Source: Valencia hispanica (Eukaryota; Chordata; Actinopteri; Cyprinodontiformes; Valenciidae). Taken from it: a stretch of DNA of 64,000 bases. Positions 34,268-44,881 of this stretch are shown piece after piece. The notes under the pieces are model-generated. The model had not been told where the DNA came from. It did not search any database and saw only the letters and a list, made by a program, of their open reading frames with translations. The position numbers were made by a program, and so were the translations under genes. How positions within the stretch are numbered: the first letter of the stretch is position 1; each line of letters starts with the position of its first letter. The stretch is from positions 57,657,286 through 57,721,285 of the forward strand of contig OY747702.1 in NCBI GenBank assembly GCA_963556495.2, written 5' to 3'.

Positions 34268-34662
34268 CTCAAATGAGACATATTATGCAAGTTTCACCTT
34301 TTTCATCCTTTTGTGCTGCTATTTGGGTATCTGCTGCCCCTTTAAACGCTCAAAGCAATAAAAACCATCCATCTATTTTTTTTCCACATTTTTGCTGTCA
34401 GAAATCCTGTGCTTCTACAAGCCATTTGAAAAACTGCCTTATTGTGAAGTCACAGTAAGCGTAGTTTGCATATAACCACCCCTCACCTATCAAACTCCGC
34501 CCATAATATTTCCACCCCCACCCCTCAGATATTAAACTCCGCCCACAATTTCCAATTCTATGCCATTGTCATGACTTTGTGCAAAGAACTTCATTAACAT
34601 GTTTTGTACAGACCATAGACCTATTATAACTTGTTTAACAGGCACCGTATGTCCCCTTTAAG
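34268..34662. mobile_element. foldback MITE (probable hAT-like)
   Basis: The left end 'tcaaatgagacatattatgcaag' is an inverted match to the right end 'ggcaccgtatgtccccttta' (complement TAAAGGGGACATACGGTGCC). The interior has 'aaaccatccatct', 'cagaaatcctgtgcttctacaa' and two 'aaactccgcccataat'-type blocks. About 395 bp, no coding capacity. A clear TSD was not found. Confidence 0.6.
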
Positions 34663-36160
34663 GTCAAGCACAATTTGGTTATGCAGCGAGGTCGATGTTT
34701 AAAGCACAGCAGCAAGTCCACCTTTGAATGACTATAAGGAATATGCATATGTAGTGGCCTAGTCAAAGCCTGGTTTTAAATTTAAATGACATACTGTGTC
34801 GTTACCCTTAACAGGCCAGTACGCTGGAAAACCCTCCATTATGGCTGAATTAAAATGATCCTTCTGAGTAGAAAGGGTCCCAATTTCCAGTGTTTAACCT
34901 TATGAAGCATTTTTGGTTACTTTAATGTATAAAAAGGAATCTAAATAAAACTGAGCTCGAATTAAAGCCCTATCTGACTCCACCAATAAAGCCACAGCAA
35001 ATATTCAGTAAACATACATATTGCTCTACTGAGGATCTTAGCTGAGGGAGAAATTTGAATAAAAGGCACGATAATGGTAGCTCCTGTTCTTTCCATTTTG
35101 ATATACCTCGCTGATAGCTCAGCTCATAAACTGTTTTATTTATGTTTTCAAATAACCATATGCTTATAGAATATACATAAGGAGTTGTTGTCTTGCTTCA
35201 TAACCTGAGCACTTTGGTCTGAGTGAACTCATAGTAAATGACTGTTATTATTATAGCAGTCATATATTATTGTGTTCAAGTCTCTCCTACCTCAACTGAC
35301 CATGACTGACCCAAAGGTGTGGACAGGGTTTGGATTGACCTGCCATTGGGTCACAACCAGGATCTCTAGTTTCAGATTTTATGGCTCTGGGGAGTGAATG
35401 TATTATCTCCTCATCAATATGAGTAAAATAAGTTTGCAAAAACAATGAAAGACAGGAAATAATTGCTTATTTTGGTAAATCTTTTGATGCTGGCAAAAAT
35501 AGTCCGAAATAACAAGCGGGCATCACATTGGCTCAACCAATCCAGTGCCACTTAGAAGCTTTGTTGTGCTGGACCCTCAGATTCTGTAAGTTTGGTGTCT
35601 TAAAAGGTTGATGAACAAAAACATTAAAATGCTCATTGTAGTAAGAGTAAATAAGAGTCTTCAAGCCAAGATTGTTTATTTGTATTTTTTGCTAATTCCT
35701 ATGGTAAAGAATATTATTCTGCAAGATTTGCCACGATTGTTTGATGGACATCCCAGGTTACCTATTATCCTGTTCTGATAAAAAAAGTCAAATTATCTTA
35801 AACAAAAGACAGCTTCATCACATTTTAGTCTTCATAGAGTATCATTTTAACACATTAAGAGTCATCAACATGCACCTCGCTTTTAACACGTTTTGCAGCT
35901 TTTAGTCAGCTTTTCAGTTTTTTCAGACCAACCTGCTAATCATGACTAGATTCACTTACTCTCAAGTGTATGTTTCATTGGTATGCATTAACTGTAAGTC
36001 AAGACACAATGATGAAAAATGTGGCAGAGCACATTACTTATCATTATTTGGACTAGATAGATATTGTATAATATCCAGAGGCTTGACTTTATGGCTGACA
36101 TTAGCTTCCACTAGGCGAGTTTTGGGACATTTTTGAGAGGGAAAATCTGAGGGGGTAAAT
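34663..36160. other. no recognised feature
   Basis: AT-rich. The ORF 35942-36136 has no recognised domain. Confidence 0.4.
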
Positions 36161-36164
36161 AAAG

Positions 36165-36600
36165 TTGTCACAGCTGCCGTGTCTCCATACAAAATTGCCC
36201 TTTTAAAGAATTTGCTAAGATGTCTCCATATCGCAACCGTTACTGCAGTGAGTGCCATCACTGATCAGGACCAAAAAGGCCCCAACAGCAGCAGGGAAAA
36301 ACAAGAGATCAACAAAAAAAAAAGAGACTCTAAAATAGAAGAAAGAGGTATTGTTGCTGCTTTTCTGTTTTCCATGTTGTTATACACTGCTCGCCCCCCC
36401 CCCCATCTGCCAACAATCAGCGTGAGTTAACCCTAGGCTCCCACCCAGCCTTCCCTCCGGGCCATTTCTGAGTACATACCCCAAGACTGGTACTCATTTC
36501 GCTCCTGAAATGGCCCCGAAAATGGCCATGTTGGGCTGGTCCATTGTAGTGGAGACACAAATTGCCCTGAAGTTCCAACAGTGGAAACACGCTTTTAGTC
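36165..36600. mobile_element. possible MITE
   Basis: 'gctgccgtgtctccatacaaaattgccc' near the left is roughly complementary to 'gtagtggagacacaaattgccc...gtggaaacacgc' near the right (shared GTGTCTCCA). The interior is C-rich with a run of Cs at 36394-36405. Boundaries and family uncertain. Confidence 0.3.
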
Positions 36601-36729
36601 ACAGCCACAAACTCTCTAAAATGCATTTTAAACCAAAGTAGCTTTCTAATTTTGTGCAGGACGTTCCTGCATACCTTGCAACAGTAGTCGTAGTAGTAGT
36701 TATCTTTTACCCTTTTCCATATTTTCATC

Positions 36730-37121
36730 GTATGTTGCTACTCAACATCCCTGGCATTAGAACCAAACACGGAGAAGCAGCTTTCAGTTTCTATGCTCCT
36801 CTAATCTGGAACAAACTTCCAGAAAACTGCAAAGCTGCCAAAAAACTGACTTCTTTTAAATTACAGCTAAAACGTATCTGTTTAGAGCTGCCTTTGAGTA
36901 ATGCTTTGATATATCATGTTTTGTTTGTGCTTCTTGGTATGTGTTCTAATGCCTTGATGTATCTGTGTATGCTTCTTGTTTTATTGCTGTTTTTACTTTA
37001 CATGCTTTGTCTGTGTTTTACTGCTATTTATTTTTTATTTTACCCCTAAATCATGTAAAGTGCCTTGAATCACCTTGTTATTGAAAGTGTGCTATACAAA
37101 TAAAATTGCCTTGCCTTGCCT
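36730..37121 (+). mobile_element. CR1/L2-type LINE 3' end, truncated
   Basis: The + frame 36654-37049 encodes 'LLNIPGIRTKHGEAAFSFYAPLIWNKLPENCKAAKKLTSFKLQLKRICLELP', the ORF2 C-terminus. It is followed by the 3' UTR and 'gtgctatacaaataaaattgccttgccttgcc' at about 37090-37121. Same family as 9278-10058 (antisense) and 22640-23985, but with fewer disruptions in this piece. The upstream part of the ORF before about 36730 is flanking sequence read in frame. Confidence 0.8.
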
Positions 37122-37706
37122 AACCAGTTATCCATGTCTGGAGACATACATTTTTGCCCTTTTTTTGCAGAATACTTTTAGCTCAATCAGACTGAACACA
37201 GAGCATATGCTGCAATGTTAGTTTCTATGTCTCAACACTGATTCTCTGTTGAATTTAGGCCTGGGCTTTGGACCATTCTAACACGTGAATATACATTGAT
37301 CTAAACCATGCCATTGTCAGCTCTCAACCTTTTCCTGGATAGGCTCTCTTCTTAGATCCATACAACACTCATGAACAAGGTTGCACCAAGACAACAATAT
37401 ACATTTTGAAGGAACTTAGAAAAAACATTATGTACACACCCTCTCTTAAGGAGAGACATAAAACAATTTACTAATAATGGAACACTTACATGATAAATTT
37501 ATATGGTTTGTTTAAAATGCTGCACCTACCAGATATGTGTTTTTGTCTCAGTTGTACTATCGCTCACCACAGAAATATGATAAAGAGAACAGATACTCTG
37601 AGCATGACTATCAACAATGAAGAATCTCCAGAAGCAGTCAGTCTTACAACAAACCTGAAGTAGCCTCTGACTGAAGACTGCTGCAATATAACAGTCTCAT
37701 GAGTGT
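37122..37706. other. no recognised feature
   Basis: Nothing assigned. Confidence 0.4.
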
Positions 37707-39161
37707 CAGAGGTGAAAAGAGTACTAAAATATTCTACTCAAGTAAAAGGACTACTGCTGTGATGAAGTTTTACTCAAGTACAAGTAAAATTACCAATCTG
37801 AAAATTTACTTAAGTAAAAGTAAAAAGCAACTTTGATAAAATGTACTCAGAGTAAAAGTTACTTAGTTACTTTTTTTGACAGCAGTAAGACAGTCTCTCC
37901 TGTGTAGAGCAAAAAAGACAATGGGACATAATTCGCAACGTATTTGCTTTTTCATAAAATAACTATTGAAAAACTTTCAAAAGGTGCAGTTGCAGATTAA
38001 CTACAAATGTATAAATGGGTAACAATAAGTCAAAAGTGCTGTGACTTTCCCCAAATGACCCAAAGAAAACCAAACTGACAGGTACCGTCACAATGTTTTT
38101 AAGACAAAACTGTGCCATTTTTGATGAGACTGTGGTATACCTGTCAGATATTAGAACATGTAAAATAAACTTAAAACTTGTCCCAAAAAAACATTGCAGC
38201 TGCTAAAAAATATAATTTTCATTTATTCAAAATTGTCCTGCCCTAATGTACTTCTAGATTACAGTTCCTTTATTTGTGTCCATACTTAGAGTGTTACTCT
38301 CTGAAGCTCCTGTTAATTTTGCTGCAGTTGATTATTAAAGTCAGTAGAGTTCATCCTTTTGGAAAATGAACTTCTAACATCTGAATAGGTCTATATGGTG
38401 ATTTTTTTTTATTTTAGATATTCTAAATCACGCTGAATTAGTACACAGATGCTTGTTGAAAAACAATAAATCCAGACAATGTAATTTATTTGCAACCCCC
38501 CACCCCCAAACACACACACACACACATACACACTCCAGACGCACCTCACACCTGGAATGAACGTGACAAGTGAACAGGTCCATGAAAAAGAAGACAGTTT
38601 CTCGAGTCATTCACTGATGTCTTTGGTTAACTTGAGCATTGCGTTTAATTAAACTATGACTTGGCCAAGACTGTAGTTTAGTTTAGCTTACCTCTACATG
38701 CTTGCGCAGTGTTGATGTGGAGTTTTTAAAAGCTGCTACCTCGGGCCTCTCTGGGCAAACACACAATAATGCTGTTGCCTTTCTTAAACTGAAGCTGAAG
38801 TGGTCACTTAAATATGGCCAGGGTTTAACGTCAATTTCTTTGCGTTTATCTTTATTTGAAGGGGTCTCTTTAATCGCACTCATCCATACTGATCTCAGGT
38901 GGTTCCATCTTTATCCTTCTTTGCGCCAGTTCTCCTATCCATCATGCATTGCAGCTTTTCCGGGGCACAACAATTTTAATCATGTTAATTAGATTTTTTT
39001 TTTTTTACTCATTAACAGATATTATTGAAAATGTAGCAAAGTACAATACTTTTGAAAAAAAACATACTTTAGCAAAAGTAAAATTATAGACTTTAAATAC
39101 ACAAAAAACGTACTCAATTACAGTAACGCAAGTAAATGTAATGTGTTACTTTCCACCTCTG
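37707..39161. mobile_element. non-autonomous hAT-like transposon (about 1.45 kb)
   Basis: The left end is CAGAGGTGAAAAGAGTAC and the right end ...TACTTTCCACCTCTG (complement CAGAGGTGGAAAGTA), so the terminal inverted repeats begin CAGAGGTG as in many hAT elements. Subterminal sequence on both sides is rich in 'aagtaaaa' and 'tactcaa' motifs in opposite orientation. No transposase is recognised; ORFs 38610-38428 (minus) and 38702-38992 (plus) show no domain. The 8-bp flanks (ATGAGTGT / CTAAGAGG) do not match well, so the TSD is lost or the end mis-set. Confidence 0.7.
38508..38537. repeat. (CA)n microsatellite
   Basis: Short ACACAC run inside the hAT-like element. Confidence 0.85.
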
Positions 39162-39204
39162 CTAAGAGGTCAATATCTGGGCAGCCTAGAGGACATTTTA
39201 AATA

Positions 39205-39545
39205 GGTGTGTCAAATTATCGCGTTAATTGCGATCAATAATTACAGCCACATTTAGCGCCATGTTTTTTAATCGTGTTAATCAAATTTTTTATCTTTAAT
39301 TTTACAGTTTCTCCATGCGAGTTCCCTTTAAATAAAACCTGTTTTATGCACCGGCCCTCTTGAGCTTGAGTTGTTCGCGGTTAACCACACCCTAAAGTGG
39401 ACATTGGTTGGCTGCAAACTCATGAATTTAAAAGAAAATACCTCAAAATGAGGGCTTTTCTCAGCAATTATTAGATGAGATTGAAAAAGAGATTAATTAG
39501 ATCAATTAATTACAGATCATAATTCATTAATCTCAACGTTTTTTA
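39205..39545. repeat. dispersed repeat with GCGTTAATTGCGAT motif (hAT-like?)
   Basis: Opens 'aggtgtgtcaaattatcgcgttaattgcgatcaataattacag' and ends with repeated 'attaattagatcaattaattacagatca' and 'taatctcaacg' sequence, a pattern I associate with fish hAT-family repeats. Inverted ends are not clean. Confidence 0.35.
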
Positions 39546-39569
39546 ATCTCATGACAGCACAAATTTTAA

Positions 39570-39930
39570 AGTAGTACATTCTGGATGCAGGGATGCAGGC
39601 TGAGGCACAGGAAGATGCTGGGGTGCTGGCTGAGGGACTGGGAGACAGCGTGAATAAGGCTGAGGAGCTGAGTTGTATGAGAACCCAGACACAGGCGGTT
39701 TTATTAAGTCTTAAAGTATCCCAACAGGGGAAAAACAGAGTTGGAGAGATCATACGAGAAAGGAGCAAAGAACAACACGGGGGATTAAATACACAAGAGG
39801 TAAATAGGGAAACACGGGACAGCTGGGGAGATGAGGATAACGCCAAAGGGGAAATGCAGGACCAGGAAACGGGCAGGTAAGGGCAAAAACACACTAAAAC
39901 AAGAAGCAGGAGACACAGAGAACATGTGAA
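39570..39930 (-). repeat. purine-rich dispersed repeat (antisense)
   Basis: Contains 'gggggattaaatacacaagaggtaaatagggaaacacgggacagctgggga' and 'ggaccaggaaacgggcaggt', resembling 18560-19250. ORFs on both strands (39593-39880 plus, 39894-39517 minus) have no recognised domain. Confidence 0.4.
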
Positions 39931-40204
39931 TCATGGCACTTATGAGGGAATGATTTGACGCCGTGGGATGGCACAATTTCATGCACACACTAGAATAAGG
40001 ACAAACAACTTCTCTCCAAAGTATGATAATTTTTATAATAAAATAGATCAACCTCAAAGTCAAAATATTTAGTCATTAAATTCTAAAGTTACACTACCCA
40101 ACATGCAAACTAAACTACAAAGATGATCAAAGAAAATGTATAATATGCAAACTAGTCAAATCAACTAACAAATGAGTAACACTAATGAAACGAGAATGTA
40201 AGGT

Positions 40205-40645
40205 GGACAAAAGGAGCATGTGGTCCTAAAGGTTTTTAAGAGGAGGGTCAAGACTCATTTTTTTAACATAGCATTGAACTGATTGTTGCTTATATTTTCA
40301 GTGTTTTACTGCTTAGTCTTATCACATATATTATATTTACGTTATATTTTTATACTTTAATCTGTTATTTTAACCTTCCTGTCAGTGTTTCCTCTGTTGG
40401 AGCCCTCTACCTTGGGGGGCGGTGGTCGGCTGTGGCTGCCTGGGTGCCTCGGCTGCTGAGGTTGATCTGCTGTGTTCTTAAGTGTTTGTGTGCATGGAAG
40501 CTGGATTGTGGGATGGGGGTATAACTGTGATCATGCTTTTAAATCTGTGGGTGAGGGATGGTAATATGGTTTATGTGGGATCATTTTAATCTGTAAAGGA
40601 CTTTGAGTTGCAACTCCTGCATTAAAAGTGCTTTATAAAAAAAAG

Positions 40646-40647
<2 letters not shown>
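40205..40647 (+). mobile_element. LINE 3' UTR (TTGA-tailed family)
   Basis: Starts with 'aggtttttaagaggagggtcaagactcatttttttaacatagc', a remnant of the C-terminal 'FK-RLKTHFF' codons. It continues through GC-rich 3' UTR ('cttggggggcggtggtcggctgtggctgcc', 'gttcttaagtgtttgtgtgcatgga', 'ggtataactgtgatcatgc') and ends 'aaaagtgctttataaaaaaaagtt'. The antisense of the same UTR is at 59380-59690 and 61510-61800. Confidence 0.65.

Positions 40648-40735
<88 letters not shown>
40648..40735. repeat. (GATT)n microsatellite, LINE tail
   Basis: About 22 uninterrupted TTGA units immediately after the LINE 3' UTR, so it is an expanded retrotransposon tail. The minus-strand 'INQSINQS' ORF (40802-40581) is its translation product. 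Confidence 0.95.
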
Positions 40736-40970
40736 GTTTAGCAGTGTACATTGAGTCCAAACATTGAGTGTCCAATAAGTAGATGGAACGGGAAGGAAAC
40801 ACAGAATGTAGGAGAGAAAGAGTGTCCCAGCATGACTATTAATTTATTTAGCTGTACAAATTAATAGTCAAAGCTAGTCAAACTACTTAAAACACATAGC
40901 AAAATCTTCACAGCATGTGATCAGAAGCTTCAGTAAAAACAGCTGGTTCAGTGTTTGACAAACATCAAGC
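40736..40970. other. flank of the ACTAGT element
   Basis: Nothing recognised. No ACTAGT palindromes occur here, so the array has a sharp left boundary. Confidence 0.5.
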
Positions 40971-40978
40971 CAACTCTA
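40971..40978. repeat. left copy of candidate target-site duplication
   Basis: CAACTCTA. The same 8 bp occur at 47632-47639, directly after the right end of the inverted element. Because the terminal inverted repeat itself seems to start TATGG, the true duplication is either CAACTC (6 bp) or CAACTCTA (8 bp). Confidence 0.65.
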
Positions 40979-41460
40979 TGGAAAGCCTTTTGAGCATTTA
41001 TTAGATATCTTTGATATCCAACTTTAAATCCATGTACTAGTACACACTTCATCCTCACTAGTAAGACAATTTGGCACACTAGTATAACGATTAGGGTGCA
41101 CTAGTATAACGACTGTGTCTTACTTGTCACGTTTTTTCCACTACTAGTGTCACTTTTGGACTACTAGTATGCAATCAAACCTTACTAGTAAACTACTATG
41201 CAGCACTAGTGACACTACTAGACCCAACTAGTAGGCATGTGTCACGCACTAGTAGCCTCCTGGACCCTACTAGTAGCGCAAAAATGCCCACAAGTAGCAC
41301 TAGTAAGGCATTTTTGACCTCACTAGTGCTACTAGTAAGACACAAAATGCACACTAGTAGTACTAGTGGGGTGTGTTTTCCCTTACTAGTACTACTAGTA
41401 ACAGCAAGGATGCACACTAGTAGTACTAGTGAAAGCCAAAATCTCCACTAGTAGTTCTAG
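40977..41460 (+). repeat. left terminal inverted repeat
   Basis: Matches the reverse complement of 47180-47631 in order, block by block: 'gcatttattagatatctttgatatccaac', 'tttaaatccatgtactagtacac', 'caatttggcacactagtataacgac-ta', 'gacacagtcgttat' complement, 'cacgttttttccactactagtg', 'ggcatgtgtcacgcactagtagcctcctg-accctactagtagcgcaaaaat' and beyond. Differences are point changes and short indels. Confidence 0.85.
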
Positions 41461-41690
41461 TGGACATTTTGGGTGATACTAGTAGTACTAGTAAGCTTAA
41501 ACGAATCCCGCTAGTACTACAAGTGGACATTTTTGATATCACTAGTACTACTTGTAAGGGCCAGAGCAACCACTAGAAGCACTAGTTGGGGTATTTAGGA
41601 TCTTACGAGTGCTACTAGTGAAGGCAAAAACGTCCACTAGTAGTACAAGTACGGGTCCAACTGTCCACTAGTAGCACTACTCAAATTAAT
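41040..41690. repeat. outer left ACTAGT array
   Basis: Pairs of ACTAGT separated by 3 nt (for example CACTAGTAGTACTAGTG), with spacers of about 14-16 nt. Unlike the central array, nearly every spacer here has its own sequence. This leads to a period near 30 bp without simple tandem identity. Beyond about 41460 the match to the right arm becomes only periodic. Confidence 0.85.
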
Positions 41691-42190
41691 TCAATAAAAG
41701 TGCTAATTAGGAGGTGTGGACAGCATGCACTGAAACTTCTTGCTATTGGCTCTTCAGAAAGAATTGCACTCAGCCAAAATTTAACCCTATAAAGCCTGAT
41801 GAACTTTCACTGTTTTTGGCAATAACAATAATGAAAATTAATAATATAATTAAAAATAACTATTATATATGTACTATATACATAATGAATTAAGTCATAC
41901 TAATATATGTCTGAGAGGAAAATGATTAATGATTATGTTATAGGCCTCTCTTTCTTATCATGAGGAAGTTTAAGCTGCGACAGTAAATAACAGCTAGTGC
42001 TGATTGGGAAAGAGAAAATTTTAATTGTAACTGGTAGTCTTACCTTTTTACATAACCTATAATGGTTGTTTGTTGATTATATAATGAATTTGACATTCAG
42101 ATTCAAGTGTATGCCTATGCTTCATAATTATTCACTGTCCTTAACACTTAAAATACTCTTTTGGAAACATGATGTCATTTGATTTTGGTG
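41691..42190. other. left AT-rich unique spacer of the element
   Basis: About 500 bp with no ACTAGT, no ORF of note, and no inverted match by eye to the right spacer (45366-45835). It includes an AT-rich 'aataatataattaaaaataactattatatatgtactatatac' stretch that could melt easily. Confidence 0.6.
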
Positions 42191-42739
42191 CCCACTAGTG
42201 GCCTGTTAATGCCCACTAGTAGCACTTAATGGCCACTAGTGCTACAAGTGGGCATTTTGAGGCCACTAGTAGAACTAGTGGGCACTTAACGGCCACTAGT
42301 ATCACTAGTAGCCACATAGTGCCCACAAGTAGCACTAGTGGGCATTTTGAGGCCACTAGTAGGACTAGTGGGCACATAGCGGCCACAAGTAGCACTAGTA
42401 GCACTAAGCTTAGAAGCCACTAGTAGCACTAGTGGGAATTTAACGGCCACTAGTACCACTAGTGGCCATTTTGAGGCCACCAGTAGAACTAGTGGGCACT
42501 TAACTACCACTAGTAGGCACATAGCGGCCACTAGTACCACTAGTGGGCATTTTGAGGCCACTAGTAGAACTAGTAGGCACATAGCGGCCACTAGTAGCAC
42601 TAGTAGCACTAAGCTTAGAAACCACTAGTAGCACTAGTGGGCACTTAACGGCCACTAGTACCACTAGTGGGCATTTTGAGGCCACTAGTAGAACTAGTGG
42701 GAACTGAACGGCCACTAGTACCACTAGTAGGCACATTGC

Positions 42740-43690
42740 GGCCACTAGTAGTACTAGTAGCACTAAGCTTAGAAGCCACTAGTAGGCACATAGCGGCCAC
42801 TAGTAGAACTAGTAGCACTAAGCTTAGAAGCCACTAGTAGCACTAGAGGGCACTTAACGGCCACTAGTAGTACTAGTAGCACTAAGCTTAGAAGCCACTA
42901 GTAGCACTAGTGGGTACTTAACGGCCAGTAGTAGGCACACAGCGGCCACTAGTAGCACTAAGCTTAGAAGCCACTAGTAGCACTAGTGGGCACTTAACGG
43001 CCACTAGTACCACTAGTGGGCATTTTGAGGCCACTAGTAGCACTAGTGGGCACTTAACGGCCACTAGTACCACTAGTGGGCATTTTAAGGCCACTAGTAC
43101 CACTAGTAGGCACATAGCGGCCACTAGTAGTACTAGTAGCACTAAGCTTAGAAGCCACTAGTAGCACTAGTGGGCACTTAACGGCCACTAGTACCACTAG
43201 TAGGCACATAGCGGCCACTAGTAGAACTAGTAGGCACATAGTGGCCACTAGTAGCACTAGTAGGCACATAGTGGCCACTAGTAGCACTAGTAGGCACATA
43301 GCGGTCACTAGTAGCACTAGTAGGCTTTTCAAGGCCACTAGTAGCACTAGTGGGCACTTAGCGGCCACTAGTAGCACTAGTGGGCACTTAGAGGCCACTA
43401 GTGCTACTAGTGGCTTCTAAGCTTAGTGCTACTAGTGGCCGCTGTGTGCCTACTAGTGGCCGTTAAGTACCCACTAGTGCTACTAGTGGCTTCTAAGCTT
43501 AGTGCTACTAGTACTCCTAGTGGCCGTTAAGTGCCCACTAGTGCTACTAGTGGCTTCTAAGCTTAGTGCTACTAGTTCTACTAGTGGCCGCTATGTGCCT
43601 ACTAGTGGCTTCTAAGCTTAGTGCTTCTAGTACTACTAGTGGCCGTTAAGTGCCCACTAGTGCTACTAGGGGCTTCTAAGCTTAGTGCTA
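42740..43690. repeat. ordered inverted duplication inside the central array
   Basis: The rare variants GGGTACTTAACGGCC and AGGCACACAGCGGCC occur adjacent at about 42908-42950. They recur in reverse-complement order at about 43436-43475, with matching neighbours on both sides (the CTAAGCTTAG units and the AGAAC-type pair). The right side (about 43410-43690) is therefore an inverted copy of a specific left block (about 42740-42978), not independent expansion; about 430 bp lie between the two arms. Confidence 0.8.
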
Positions 43691-44881
43691 CTAGTGCTAC
43701 TAGTGGCCGCTAAGTGCCTACTAGTGCTACTAGTGGCCTCTAAATGTCCACTAGGGCTACTAGTGGCCTCTATGTGCCCACTAGTGCTACTAGTGGCCTC
43801 TAAATGTCCACTAGTGCTACTAGTGGCCGTTAAGTGCCTACTAGTGCTACTAGTGGCCGCTAAGTGGCTACTAGTGCTACTAGTGGCCTCTTAATGTCCA
43901 CTAGTGCTACTAGTGGCCGTTAAGTGCCTACTAGTGGCCGCTAAGTGGCTACTAGTGCTACTAGTGGCCTCTAAATGTCCACAGGTGCTACTAGTGGCCA
44001 TTAAGTGCCCACTAGTGCTACTAGTGGCCTCTAAGTGGCTACTAGTGCTACTAGTGGCCTCTAAATGTCCACTAGTGCTACTAGTGGCCTCTAGGTGCCC
44101 ACTAGTGCTACTAGTGGCCGCTAAGTGGCTACTAGTGCTACTAGTGGCCTCTAAATGTCCAGTAGTGCTATTAGTGGCTTCTAAGCTTAGTACTACTAGT
44201 GCTACTAGTGGCCACTAAGTGCCTACTAGTGCTACTAGTGGCCACTATGTGCCTACTAGTTCTACTAGTGGCCGCTATGTGCCTACTAGTGGTACTAGTG
44301 GCCGTTAAGTGCCCACTAGTGCTACTAGGGGCTTCTAAGCTTAGTGCTACTAGTGCTACTAGTGGCCGCTAAGTGCCTACTAGTGCTACTAGTGGCCTCT
44401 AAATGTCCACTAGGGCTACTAGTGGCCTCTATGTGCCCACTAGTGCTACTAGTGGCCTCTAAATGTCCACTAGTGCTACTAGTGGCCGTTAAGTGCCTAC
44501 TAGTGCTACTAGTGGCCGCTAAGTGGCTACTAGTGCTACTAGTGGCCTCTTAATGTCCACTAGTGCTACTAGTGGCCGTTAAGTGCCTACTAGTGGCCGC
44601 TAAGTGGCTACTAGTGCTACTAGTGGCCTCTAAATGTCCACAGGTGCTACTAGTGGCCATTAAGTGCCCACTAGTGCTACTAGTGGCCTCTAAGTGGCTA
44701 CTAGTGCTACTAGTGGCCTCTAAATGTCCACTAGTGCTACTAGTGGCCTCTAGGTGCCCACTAGTGCTACTAGTGGCCGCTAAGTGGCTACTAGTGCTAC
44801 TAGTGGCCTCTAAATGTCCAGTAGTGCTATTAGTGGCTTCTAAGCTTAGTACTACTAGTGCTACTAGTGGCCACTAAGTGC
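43632..44881. repeat. recent tandem duplication, 659-bp period
   Basis: About 590 bp from 43632 recurs from 44291 with no difference that I can see, including the atypical units CTAGGGGCTTC, CCACTAGGGCTACTAG, CCACAGGTGCTAC and AGTAGTGCTATTAG. The ORFs at 43685-43894/44344-44553 and 43904-44218/44563-44877 are identical pairs with this offset. Identity this high inside a diverged array implies very recent duplication or an assembly repeat. Confidence 0.9.

Noticed and set aside
40581..40802. 73-aa ORF with INQS repeats
   Set aside because: Translation of the GATT microsatellite.
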